This document shows positions 1 through 5,263 of a stretch of DNA of 11,722 nucleotides, one piece after another (position 1 is the first letter of the stretch; every line of letters starts with the position of its first letter). This DNA is from Peptococcaceae bacterium (GTDB lineage: Bacteria; Bacillota; DSM-521; Neomoorellales; Neomoorellaceae). A program made the position numbers and the translations under genes. The notes under the pieces are model-generated. The model searched no databases and was not told where the DNA came from. It was given only the letters and a program-made list of their open reading frames with translations. The stretch spans positions 1 through 11,722 of the forward strand of contig DOLC01000004.1 in the NCBI GenBank assembly GCA_003509545.1, written 5' to 3'.

Positions 1-29
1 GGAGTTCCAGACGTGTGCTCTTCCGATCT
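1..29 (+). other. Illumina TruSeq adapter remnant (artefact)
   Basis: The bases match the 3' part of the Illumina TruSeq read-2 adapter, ending in the diagnostic GCTCTTCCGATCT, with one extra C near the left end (GGAGTTCC where the adapter has GGAGTTC). Genomic sequence resumes at base 30, where the reading frame of glyA becomes recognisable (AQG.VLTNKYAEGYPG). The in-frame GTG at base 13 lies inside the adapter and is not a start codon. This is sequencing or assembly contamination, not biology. Confidence 0.96.
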
Positions 30-1161
30 GGCCCAGGGAACCGTATTGACCAATAAGTATGCGGAAGGTTATCCCGGGAGACGCTACTATGGTGGCTGCG
101 AGTACGTTGACCAGGTGGAAGACCTGGCCCGGGAGAGGGCGAAGCTGCTCTTCGGCGCAGAGCACGTTAACGTGCAGCCCCATTCCGGTGCCCAGGCCAA
201 TACGGCGGTTTACTTTGCCGCCCTGAAGCCGGGGGATACGGTCTTGGGAATGGATCTGGCTCACGGCGGGCACCTGACCCACGGGAGCCCGGTGAACATC
301 TCCGGGAAGTACTTCAATTTTATACCCTACGGCGTGAGTCGGGAAACGGGGACCATTGACTATGAAGAGGTGAGAGAGCTGGCCCTTCGGCATCAGCCGA
401 AGATGATCGTGGCCGGGGCCAGCGCCTACCCCAGGATCATCGATTTCGCGGCCTTCCGGCAGATAGCCGATGAAGTGGGAGCCCTCCTTATGGTGGACAT
501 GGCCCACATCGCCGGCCTGGTGGCCGCCGGGGTACATCCCAGCCCCGTCCCCTATGCCCAGTTTGTTACTTCCACCACCCATAAAACCCTGCGGGGTCCC
601 CGGGGCGGCCTCATCCTATGCTGCTCCGAGTATGCGTCCGCCATCGACAAAGCGGTCTTCCCCGGCATCCAGGGCGGCCCCCTGATGCACGTTATAGCGG
701 CCAAGGCTGTGGCCTTCAAGGAGGCCATGGAGCCCTCCTTCAAGGAGTACCAGCAGCAGATCGTCAAGAACGCCCGCGCCCTGGCCGAGGCCCTGATGGG
801 TTACGGCTTCAACTTGGTCTCCGGCGGAACCGACAACCACATCGTCCTGGTGGACCTGCGCAACAAAGGTATCACCGGGCGGGATGCGGAGGAAATCCTC
901 GGTTCGGTCAACATAACCGTGAATAAGAACGCCGTGCCCTTCGATCCCCAGAAGCCCAATATCACCAGCGGTATCCGGCTGGGCACGGCGGCCCTCACCA
1001 CTCGCGGTATGGACGAGGCTGCCATGAAACTGGTGGCCGAGGCCATCCACCTGGCCCTTTCCCACCGCGGAGATGAAGATAAGCTGGCCCGGGCCCGCGG
1101 CATTGTGGCCGAGCTTTGCCGGCAGTACCCCCTTTATCCCGGCCTCGGCTACCTGGGTTAG
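30..1161 (+). CDS. glyA: Serine hydroxymethyltransferase, 5' end missing
   Basis: PLP enzyme of the cytoplasm that interconverts serine plus tetrahydrofolate with glycine plus 5,10-methylene-THF, the main one-carbon entry point. In an acetogen-like anaerobe it also links to the folate-carried methyl branch. Visible family signatures are NKYAEGYPG.RYYGGCEYVD at the truncated start, VDMAHIAGLVAAG (cofactor-binding Asp region), and STTHKTLRGPRGG, whose Lys (codon 583-585) is the Schiff-base lysine. The C-terminal SGIRLGTAALTTRGM block is intact and the gene ends normally at TAG. Compared with E. coli GlyA, about 45 N-terminal residues, including the ELIASENY segment, are absent because the sequence runs into adapter at base 29. 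The truncation is therefore an artefact and the gene is probably intact in the organism. A strong terminator follows 73 bases after the stop. Confidence 0.97.
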
Positions 1162-1234
1162 GGAATAACAGGTGGGCGGCGGAGCCCGGCCACGGGACGT
1201 TCTGGCCACGGCGGCAAGAGGACCGGTTCCGCTC

Positions 1235-1266
1235 CCCCGGAAGGCACCACCTTCCGGGGTTTTCTT
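1235..1266 (+). terminator. Rho-independent terminator after glyA
   Basis: A perfect 10-bp GC-rich stem (CCCCGGAAGG pairing with CCTTCCGGGG) with the 5-base loop CACCA is followed at once by TTTTCTT. It lies 73 bases past the glyA stop and separates glyA transcription from the comEB-wecB cluster. Confidence 0.92.
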
Positions 1267-1402
1267 ATACCTAAGTTTGAAGGCGACCGCGGAAAGGATT
1301 GATACTTCTAGATTTTTCCCATGGCACTTTTTGAAGGGTCTAAAAGTTAGAAGTGGCTCCAGCCCAATAGCCACAAGGCTTTCTAAATCTTGGGCTTCAA
1401 AC

Positions 1403-1513
1403 GCGGGTTATACCCGGGAGCGGGCCCGGGAGCGGCGGCCGGCGGGAGCGGTTCAAGGTCGTAGGTTTGGCCAAAGCCCAACAGATCCGGGCCTGCAGCC
1501 GGGGATAACCCGG
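1403..1513. repeat. Imperfect inverted-repeat element (GTTATCCCC-type ends)
   Basis: The left arm (GCGGGTTATACCCGGGAGCG from 1403) and the reverse complement of the right arm (CGGGTTATCCCCGGCTGCAG from 1513 backward) align, and continue through a shared GGGCCCGG-type block. Between them lies about 50 bases including the palindrome TTTGGCCAAA. Read on the minus strand, the right arm resembles the left arm of the element at 4928 inside the atp operon: both have G[G/A]GTTATC[C/T]CC, then TGCAGGCC, then TTGGGCTT. It may be a small non-autonomous mobile element or a structured intergenic repeat. No transposase or clear target-site duplication is visible. Confidence 0.5.
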
Positions 1514-1525
1514 TCTTTTCGTCTG

Positions 1526-1554
1526 TTGCCTCGCTGGCGCAACAATGGTACACT
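1526..1554 (+). promoter_or_regulatory. Candidate sigma-A promoter for comEB cluster
   Basis: TTGCCT at 1526-1531 and TACACT at 1549-1554 are separated by exactly 17 bases, each matching four of six consensus positions. Transcription would begin near 1561, giving a leader of about 30 bases before the GTG start at 1593. The position just after the repeat element and before the first gene of the cluster fits, but the boxes alone are weak evidence. Confidence 0.4.
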
Positions 1555-1592
1555 TTTGCTGGACGGAAGCCGCCAGGGGAGGGGGAAAACCC

Positions 1593-2081
1593 GTGCGGCG
1601 TTTGCCCTGGCACCAGTATTTTATGGCCCAGGCCAAACTCTTGGCCCTTCGTTCCACCTGTCCCCGCCTGCAGGTCGGGTGTGTCATAACCCGGGACAAG
1701 CGGGTGGTGGCCACGGGGTATAACGGCTCCGTTTCCGGCGAAGTGCATTGCGTCGACGCGGGGTGTAAGATGGAAAACGGGCACTGCATCCGGGCGGTCC
1801 ATGCCGAGGCCAACGCCCTAATCCAGTGCGCCCGCTTCGGTATAGCCACCGAAGGGGCCGAACTTTATGTAACCCATTTTCCCTGCCTTCACTGCGTTAA
1901 GCTCATCCTTCAGGCCGGCATCCGTCACATCTACTACGAAACCGACTACCGCCCCCACCCTTATGCCCTGGAGCTGCTGGAAAACAGCCGGGTAGGGGTG
2001 ACCCGGGTAACGGTTTCCCTGCGGGAATGGCTGGCCGGGCTGGAGGAGCCGGGGGCTTTTCCCGGAACGGGGGAGGGATAA
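1593..2081 (+). CDS. comEB: dCMP deaminase (ComEB/dCD-type zinc deaminase)
   Basis: Cytoplasmic zinc enzyme expected to deaminate dCMP to dUMP, feeding dTMP synthesis. The 162-residue protein shows the catalytic HAE motif (His70, Glu72, in AVHAEANAL) and the PCxxC zinc motif (FPCLHC, Cys98 and Cys101), plus the family's ATGYNG segment and RSTC.R.QVG near the N-terminus. Extra Cys/His residues (VHCVDAGCKMENGHC) match the position of the second zinc site known in dCMP deaminases of the T4/ComEB type. The GTG start at 1593 is chosen because AGGGGAGGGGG lies about 8 bases upstream and the protein then begins at WHQYFM, where relatives begin. An upstream ATG at 1545 would overlap the promoter and add residues with no family match. 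A related nucleoside or nucleotide deaminase specificity cannot be excluded. It is followed after 5 bases by the MazG-like gene. Confidence 0.88.
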   Translation: MRRLPWHQYFMAQAKLLALRSTCPRLQVGCVITRDKRVVATGYNGSVSGEVHCVDAGCKMENGHCIRAVHAEANALIQCARFGIATEGAELYVTHFPCLHCVKLILQAGIRHIYYETDYRPHPYALELLENSRVGVTRVTVSLREWLAGLEEPGAFPGTGEG

Positions 2082-2086
2082 AACCC

Positions 2087-2395
2087 GTGGAGCAGAAAAT
2101 CATCGCCCTTCCGCGGCTGAATAAACTCACCCCTACCGTGGAATCCACCGCTCTGAAGCTTATGGAGGAGGCCGGAGAGCTGGCCCAGGCTATAGGGAAG
2201 CTGAGGGGCATGAGCGGTGAAGAAGTGCAGGTAGAAGAACAGGAGGTTATGCGGGCCATCACCCGGGAACTCCTGGATGTGGCCCAGACCGCCGTTTCCC
2301 TTATGTTCGTCCTGGAGGAACACTACGGCGTGGATATTCAGCAGGCCCTGGAGGAGCACGTGGATAAGCTCCGGCGCAAGGGTTACCTGGACTGA
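2087..2395 (+). CDS. MazG-like nucleotide pyrophosphohydrolase family protein
   Basis: A small all-alpha protein (102 residues) of the MazG/all-alpha NTP-PPase superfamily, whose members hydrolyse (d)NTPs or related nucleotides to monophosphate and pyrophosphate. The metal-binding helices are visible: EEAGE (Glu27, Glu28, Glu31) and ELLD (Glu61, Asp64), the expected EExxE...ExxD pattern. The substrate is unknown. The GTG start at 2087 follows GGGGGAGGG by about 9 bases and lies only 5 bases after the dCMP deaminase stop, so the two are almost certainly translated from one message. This suggests a joint role in deoxynucleotide pool upkeep, which is an inference from neighbourhood. The open frame reaches back to 2027 inside comEB, but that part has no ribosome binding site of its own. 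Confidence 0.87.
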   Translation: MEQKIIALPRLNKLTPTVESTALKLMEEAGELAQAIGKLRGMSGEEVQVEEQEVMRAITRELLDVAQTAVSLMFVLEEHYGVDIQQALEEHVDKLRRKGYLD

Positions 2396-2398
2396 TAC

Positions 2399-2405
2399 GG
2401 GGAGG
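2399..2405 (+). promoter_or_regulatory. Shine-Dalgarno site deciding the wecB start
   Basis: GGGGAGG ends immediately before ATG 2406, too close to serve it, but is optimally placed (9 bases) for TTG 2415. This supports the TTG start. Confidence 0.6.
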
Positions 2406-2414
2406 ATGCTTTCC

Positions 2415-3572
2415 TTGCCGCCCATCAAAATACTGGTGGTCTTCGGGACCCGGCCCGAAGCCATAAAAATGGCACCCGTTGTACAGGAGCTGAAGAAGCA
2501 CCCGGAAGAGTTTACCTGTTCGGTGGCGGTTACCGCCCAACACAGGGAAATGCTGGACCAGGTATTGAAGCTCTTTGCCATAGAGCCCCAGTACGATCTA
2601 AATATCATGCGGCCCCGGCAGACTTTGGAGGAGGTAACCATCCGGGCTCTGGAGGGGCTGGCCCGGGTCCTAGATCGGGAACGGCCGGACATGGTTTTGG
2701 TCCACGGCGATACCACCACCACCTTTGCTGCCGCCCTGGCCGCCTTTTATCGACAGGTGGCCGTGGGCCATGTAGAGGCGGGGCTGCGTACCCGGGATAA
2801 ATATGCCCCTTACCCGGAGGAGATGAACCGGCGGCTCACCGGTGCCCTGGCCGACCTACATTTCGCCCCTACGGCCCGGGCCAGGCAGAATCTCCTGGAG
2901 GAAGGGGTGCCGGAGGACCGCGTCTATGTAACCGGCAATACGGTCATAGACGCCCTTAAGGCCACGGTGCGGGAGGACTACCGGTTTGCCGATCCCCGCC
3001 TTTCGGGGCTGGACCCCGCAAAGCGGCTGCTTCTGGTTACGGCCCACCGCCGGGAGAACTGGGGCCAGCCGCTGGAGGACGTCTTTTGGGCCCTGCGGGA
3101 GATAAAAGAGCTTTATGCCGACGTAGAGATCGTGTTCCCGGTGCACAAGAATCCCCGGGTGCGGAGCCGGGCTCGGGAGATCCTGGAGGGGTGCCAGGGC
3201 ATCCACCTCATAGAACCCTTGGATTACGAGCCCTTTGTCAATCTCATGGCCCGCTGTTATCTGGTGCTGACGGACTCCGGGGGTCTGCAGGAAGAAGCCC
3301 CGGCTCTGGGCAAGCCGGTGCTGGTGCTCCGGGAGGTCACCGAGAGGCCCGAGGCTGTGGAGGCGGGAACGGTCTGCCTGGTGGGGACGGACCGGGAGCA
3401 GATTGTGGCCAAGGTGCGGGAACTCCTGGACGACCGGCGCCGGTATTTAAAGATGGCCCAGGCGGTTAACCCCTATGGAGACGGCCTGGCCTCCAGGCGC
3501 ATACGGGGCTTCCTGCGGTACTATTTCGGCCTGAGCATTGTCCGGCCCGCGGAGTTCCTTCCGCCGGGGTAG
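2415..3572 (+). CDS. wecB: UDP-N-acetylglucosamine 2-epimerase (non-hydrolysing)
   Basis: Interconverts UDP-GlcNAc and UDP-ManNAc in the cytoplasm, supplying ManNAc for wall teichoic acid, linkage units or other surface glycans. All hallmark motifs are present: FGTRPEAIKMAPV at the N-terminus, HGDTTTT (Asp99), GHVEAGLRT (Glu121), YPEEMNR (Glu135), TAHRREN (His211) and the UDP-binding DSGGLQEEAPALGKPVL block. The acidic and His residues correspond to the catalytic set of E. coli WecB. Two starts are possible. ATG 2406 directly abuts GGGGAGG, leaving no spacer, whereas TTG 2415 sits 9 bases past it, so I chose TTG; this gives 385 residues, a normal family length. The gene lies 19 bases after the MazG-like stop. 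Its last codons overlap hairpin repeat copy A. It neighbours the atp operon in many Firmicutes without an obvious functional link. Confidence 0.95.
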   Translation: MPPIKILVVFGTRPEAIKMAPVVQELKKHPEEFTCSVAVTAQHREMLDQVLKLFAIEPQYDLNIMRPRQTLEEVTIRALEGLARVLDRERPDMVLVHGDTTTTFAAALAAFYRQVAVGHVEAGLRTRDKYAPYPEEMNRRLTGALADLHFAPTARARQNLLEEGVPEDRVYVTGNTVIDALKATVREDYRFADPRLSGLDPAKRLLLVTAHRRENWGQPLEDVFWALREIKELYADVEIVFPVHKNPRVRSRAREILEGCQGIHLIEPLDYEPFVNLMARCYLVLTDSGGLQEEAPALGKPVLVLREVTERPEAVEAGTVCLVGTDREQIVAKVRELLDDRRRYLKMAQAVNPYGDGLASRRIRGFLRYYFGLSIVRPAEFLPPG

Positions 3573-3626
3573 ACGTTCATGCCGCCGACGCGGCACCGGT
3601 AGAAGGATGAAAACAACGGGCCGGCA
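3566..3626. repeat. Dispersed hairpin repeat, copy A
   Basis: One of three copies in this window of a ~50-60 base element: GGGG(T/C)AG, a spacer with CATGCCGC, a 6-bp hairpin (TGCCGC/GCGGCA), then ACCGG.AGAAG and an A-rich tail. In this copy the hairpin loop is CGAC, and the element runs on to ACGGGCCGGCA as in copy C. It begins inside the last codons of wecB, so its TAG is the wecB stop codon. Right after it, GGCCGGCA (3619-3626) can pair with TGTCGGCC (3642-3649) across an A-rich 15-base loop. No T-run follows, so this is not a standard terminator. Confidence 0.75.
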
Positions 3627-3667
3627 TACAAACAAAAACAATGTCGGCCTGGAGAGAAGTTATTTTC

Positions 3668-3716
3668 GGGGCAGACGTCCATGCCGCTGAGCGGCACTGG
3701 CAGAAGAAAGAAAATA
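3668..3716. repeat. Dispersed hairpin repeat, copy B
   Basis: Second copy of the same element, starting GGGGCAGACGTCC and carrying the hairpin TGCCGC-TGA-GCGGCA (3682-3696) followed by CTGGCAGAAGAAAGAAAA. It lacks the GGGCCGGCA extension seen in copies A and C. It is bracketed by near-identical TATTTTCGG[G/A]G segments at about 3661-3671 and 3727-3737. Confidence 0.72.
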
Positions 3717-3825
3717 GCTAAGGTGTATTTTCGGAGGAGAACGGAAAAGTATCCCTTTAGCCGGTGCATCCCGGGCTGTGGGACCTCGTGGTTTACAAGG
3801 GTTTCCTTGGACCGGCGCAGGAGAC

Positions 3826-3950
3826 CGTCTTCCGGGAAGTCGGGGACCGGGGGCCGCCCGGGGCCTGCGGCCGTTGAGACGGGGGGCCGAGGGGCCCGGC
3901 AAACCTCCCGGAGGCCGCCGGTTGGACACCGGTACCGGCCGGCGAGGTTT
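3826..3950 (+). other. GC-rich multi-stem segment, candidate structured leader
   Basis: Three pairings can be drawn by eye on the + strand. CCGTCT (near 3826) pairs with AGACGG (near 3877) and encloses GGCCGC (3852-3857) with GCGGCC (3867-3872). Downstream, AAACCTC (3901-3907) pairs exactly with GAGGTTT (3944-3950) around an inner GCCGCCGG / CCGG(C)CGGC stem. No T-run follows, so it is not a simple terminator. The sequence does not match riboswitch consensuses I know (cobalamin, TPP, SAM, FMN, ydaO, T-box). High GC makes chance pairing likely, so this is only a candidate. Confidence 0.3.
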
Positions 3951-4044
3951 CTGACACTGGGGGGAGCCAAATCACGCCCGGCTAAAAAGTGGGGGCGATA
4001 CATCAAATTTACAGCCTGACAAAGAGGATTCCGGCTAGAAAAGG

Positions 4045-4073
4045 CGAATACCTACTATTTGTGGAAGTATAAA
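4045..4073 (+). promoter_or_regulatory. Weak candidate promoter for the atp operon
   Basis: TATAAA at 4068-4073 is a good -10 box (five of six consensus positions) in the only AT-rich stretch near atpZ. The sequence 17 bases upstream, CGAATA at 4045-4050, is a poor sigma-A -35 box; GCGAATA with GTATAAA 16 bases later loosely resembles forespore sigma patterns. Transcription from here would leave a leader of about 50 bases before atpZ. Confidence 0.3.
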
Positions 4074-4131
4074 CGGCAGGCCGGGGAAAGAAACTTTTAG
4101 AGGAACCATTTTTTGCCCTGGGCCCATACTT

Positions 4132-4371
4132 ATGCCTAGAGACCTGTGGAATTACGCCAAGTATGCCAACCTGGCCCTCTCCCTGGGCATTACCATGGGA
4201 GCCAGTATCTTTTTGGGCTTGGGGCTGGGCCGGTGGCTGGACCGGCGCCTAGGTACTTATCCCTGGTTGATGGTTGTGGGGGCCCTGTTAGGCGTAGCCC
4301 TGGGCTTTTACAGCTTGATCAAGGAGATCGGCGCCCTGGAAAATGAGGCTAAAAAGAAACAAGAGAAATGA
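4132..4371 (+). CDS. atpZ: AtpZ/AtpQ-family ATP synthase accessory protein
   Basis: A 79-residue membrane protein with two predicted helices (about residues 12-31 and 44-62) joined by the family signature GLGLGRWLDRRLGTYPWLMVVG. AtpZ is encoded at the head of many Firmicutes atp operons; family members have been linked to Mg2+/Ca2+ handling and, together with AtpI, to ATP synthase assembly or stability. The ATG at 4132 is the only reasonable start, but no strong Shine-Dalgarno site is seen at the usual distance (AGAGGA lies about 28 bases upstream), so translation may be modest. The 3' end overlaps atpI by 29 bases in another frame. Confidence 0.88.
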   Translation: MPRDLWNYAKYANLALSLGITMGASIFLGLGLGRWLDRRLGTYPWLMVVGALLGVALGFYSLIKEIGALENEAKKKQEK

Positions 4372-4783
4372 CGGGCCGGGCCGGAGGGAGGGTAGTTCCT
4401 CCGCCTCTCCCCGGGATCCCGCCCCGGAGGAAGGGCGTACTACTGCGCGGCGGATGGTGGCCTTGGGGGCAGCCCTGGCCGCGGGGGGATTCCTGGCCCG
4501 CCAGCCCCTCTACAGCGCGGGGGTGCTGGCCGCCCTGCCCGTAAGCTTGGGGCTCTATCTGTGGTTGCTGCGGTCGGTTAGGGGCGCGGAGGGTTTGACG
4601 CCCGGGGAGGCCCAAAGGGTGTTTATGCGCCGGGCCCTTATCCGTATGGGCCTGTTCTGGGCCGTTCTCTTGGTTTCCGCGGCCGGGGGGCCGGCCTTCC
4701 TGCTTGGCGTTTTGAGCGGCCTGCTGCTGCAGATGCTAAGCTATTTAGTAGAGGCTTTTTTCCTGGCCTGGCGCAAAAGTTGA
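4343..4783 (+). CDS. atpI: ATP synthase subunit I
   Basis: A 146-residue membrane protein of the ATP_synt_I family, thought to assist c-ring assembly. Four hydrophobic segments are visible at about residues 38-53, 56-76, 96-115 and 117-141, with a short polar loop (RGAEGLTPGEAQRVFMRR) in the middle, as in other AtpI proteins. The ATG at 4343 gives a 37-residue charged N-terminal extension that is unusual for the family. The next in-frame starts, ATG 4454 and GTG 4457, would remove it, but the nearest purine-rich site (GGAGGAAGGG, about 4426-4435) is 18 bases away from them, so the start is uncertain. The deep overlap with atpZ suggests coupled translation. The next gene, atpB, starts only after 480 bases of repeat-rich DNA. 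Confidence 0.8.
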   Translation: MRLKRNKRNDGPGRREGSSSASPRDPAPEEGRTTARRMVALGAALAAGGFLARQPLYSAGVLAALPVSLGLYLWLLRSVRGAEGLTPGEAQRVFMRRALIRMGLFWAVLLVSAAGGPAFLLGVLSGLLLQMLSYLVEAFFLAWRKS

Positions 4784-4829
4784 AGTCGAGTCCCGTTGCG
4801 CCTTGCCGAGGCCCCAAAGGCAGGCTGAT

Positions 4830-4890
4830 GGGGTAGGCGGCCATGCCGCCGGGCGGCACCGGCAGAAGAAGGAAAAGGACGGGCCGGCAC
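4830..4890. repeat. Dispersed hairpin repeat, copy C
   Basis: Third copy, starting GGGGTAGGCGGCCATGCCGC, with the hairpin TGCCGC-CGG-GCGGCA (4844-4858), then ACCGGCAGAAGAAGGAAAAG and ACGGGCCGGCAC, the extension also seen in copy A. The stem is identical in all three copies while the loop differs in sequence and length (CGAC, TGA, CGG), which points to a conserved hairpin. It lies 47 bases past the atpI stop, inside the atp operon. Confidence 0.75.
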
Positions 4891-4927
4891 TTCTCCCTCG
4901 CGAGGGATTTGGTCCGAGGGGATGAGC

Positions 4928-5193
4928 ACTGAGTTATCTCCACTTCTTGCAGGCCAGGCCTGCTTGGGCTTGGAAGCGAGCGAACAAGCTTTCGCGGCCA
5001 CCCAAACTTAAGCTTGGCGAAGGGCTTAAAGCTTGGCCCGAGGCCACGTATCCTTGCGGCCGGCAACTGAGGCAGGAAGCTTAAATTCTGCTGGCAAGCC
5101 TGCCGGAGCCTTGAGCCAAGCAAAAGTCCTGCCCGCGAGGGAGGCCTTTGCGAGCGAAAGCCAAGCAGGCCGGAATCAAAACTGGGGATACGC
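4928..5193. repeat. ~265-base inverted-repeat element inside atp operon
   Basis: The arms are imperfect inverted repeats. The left contains GAGTTATCTCCACTT (4931-4945) then GGCCTGCTTGG (4957-4967). The right contains the exact complement CCAAGCAGGCC (5161-5171) followed by AACTGGGGATACGCC (about 5180-5194), the counterpart of the left tip. The interior is full of further pairings: GCGAA/TTCGC near 4980-4995, TTGC/GCAA near 5054, GGCAGG/CCTGCC near 5071-5104, and the direct repeat CTTAA(A)GCTTGGC near 5008-5036. GCGAGCGAA occurs at 4976 and 5150. No coding capacity is credible. The left tip recurs at the very end of the window. It is compatible with a MITE-like element or a structured RNA; neither is proven. 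Confidence 0.6.
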
Positions 5194-5263
5194 CAGCACG
5201 GCGCCGGGTTCCCCGGCGGGCGGGCAGCCCAAAGGTTTACCCCGTAGGGAGGGATACTTCTTT

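Larger units (their letters stand above)
1267..1592. other. Non-coding region between glyA terminator and comEB
   Basis: I see no convincing gene here. The left half (1267-1400) is more AT-rich than its surroundings and holds two modest pairings: ACTTCTA near 1303 with TAGAAGT near 1350, and GTGGCT with AGCCAC at about 1353-1374. The right half holds the inverted-repeat element at 1403-1513 and then the candidate comEB promoter. A long open frame running from about 1172 to 1723 is rejected because its translation has no family character and it overlaps the terminator and the start of comEB. No tRNA or known riboswitch consensus was recognised. Confidence 0.7.
3573..4131. other. 559-base non-coding region upstream of atp operon
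   Basis: No credible gene is visible. It contains the rest of hairpin repeat copy A, copy B, a GC-rich segment with several nested stems (about 3826-3950) and a weak promoter candidate close to atpZ. An open frame at 3681-4019 would encode an Arg/Gly-rich, low-complexity protein that starts inside repeat B, and the opposite-strand frames only read through the repeats; both are rejected. I see no standard terminator after wecB, so read-through from the wecB cluster into atp genes is possible. Confidence 0.7.
4784..5263. other. 480-base non-coding insertion between atpI and atpB
   Basis: This gap is exceptional in an operon where other spacers are 0-83 bases. It consists of hairpin repeat copy C, the 14-base palindrome TCCCTCGCGAGGGA (4894-4907), and the inverted-repeat element at 4928-5193. 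The last 70 bases (to 5263) hold only the atpB ribosome binding site. The atpB frame stays open back to 5033, but that part is repeat sequence without family similarity. I see no terminator with a T-run, so transcription probably continues through. Confidence 0.75.

Noticed and set aside
13..30. GTG start for glyA at base 13
   Set aside because: It lies within the sequencing adapter; the encoded first residues (CSSDL) are adapter translation and the true start is upstream of the contig edge.
1353..1374. GTGGCT/AGCCAC hairpin as a second terminator or riboswitch
   Set aside because: A 6-bp stem with a 10-base loop and no following T-run, with no match to a riboswitch consensus I know.
1172..1723. 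183-codon open frame on the + strand after glyA
   Set aside because: It spans the terminator, the inverted repeat and the first 130 bases of comEB; the translation has no recognisable family pattern and no ribosome binding site.
3619..3649. Hairpin after wecB as a terminator
   Set aside because: The stem (8 bp, one G-U) has a 15-base A-rich loop and no T-run after it, so it does not fit an intrinsic terminator.
3521..4006. Opposite-strand frames sharing LPVP.(S/G)GM with another at 4638-5123
   Set aside because: The protein similarity is just the hairpin repeat read in translation; copy A carries a one-base loop insertion that breaks the frame, so it is not coding.
3681..4019. 112-codon open frame upstream of atpZ
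   Set aside because: It starts inside hairpin repeat B and encodes an Arg/Gly/Pro-rich sequence typical of chance frames in GC-rich DNA.
5033..5263. 77-codon upstream extension of atpB
   Set aside because: It is repeat sequence that happens to lack stops; a strong Shine-Dalgarno site precedes ATG 5264, where subunit a similarity begins.
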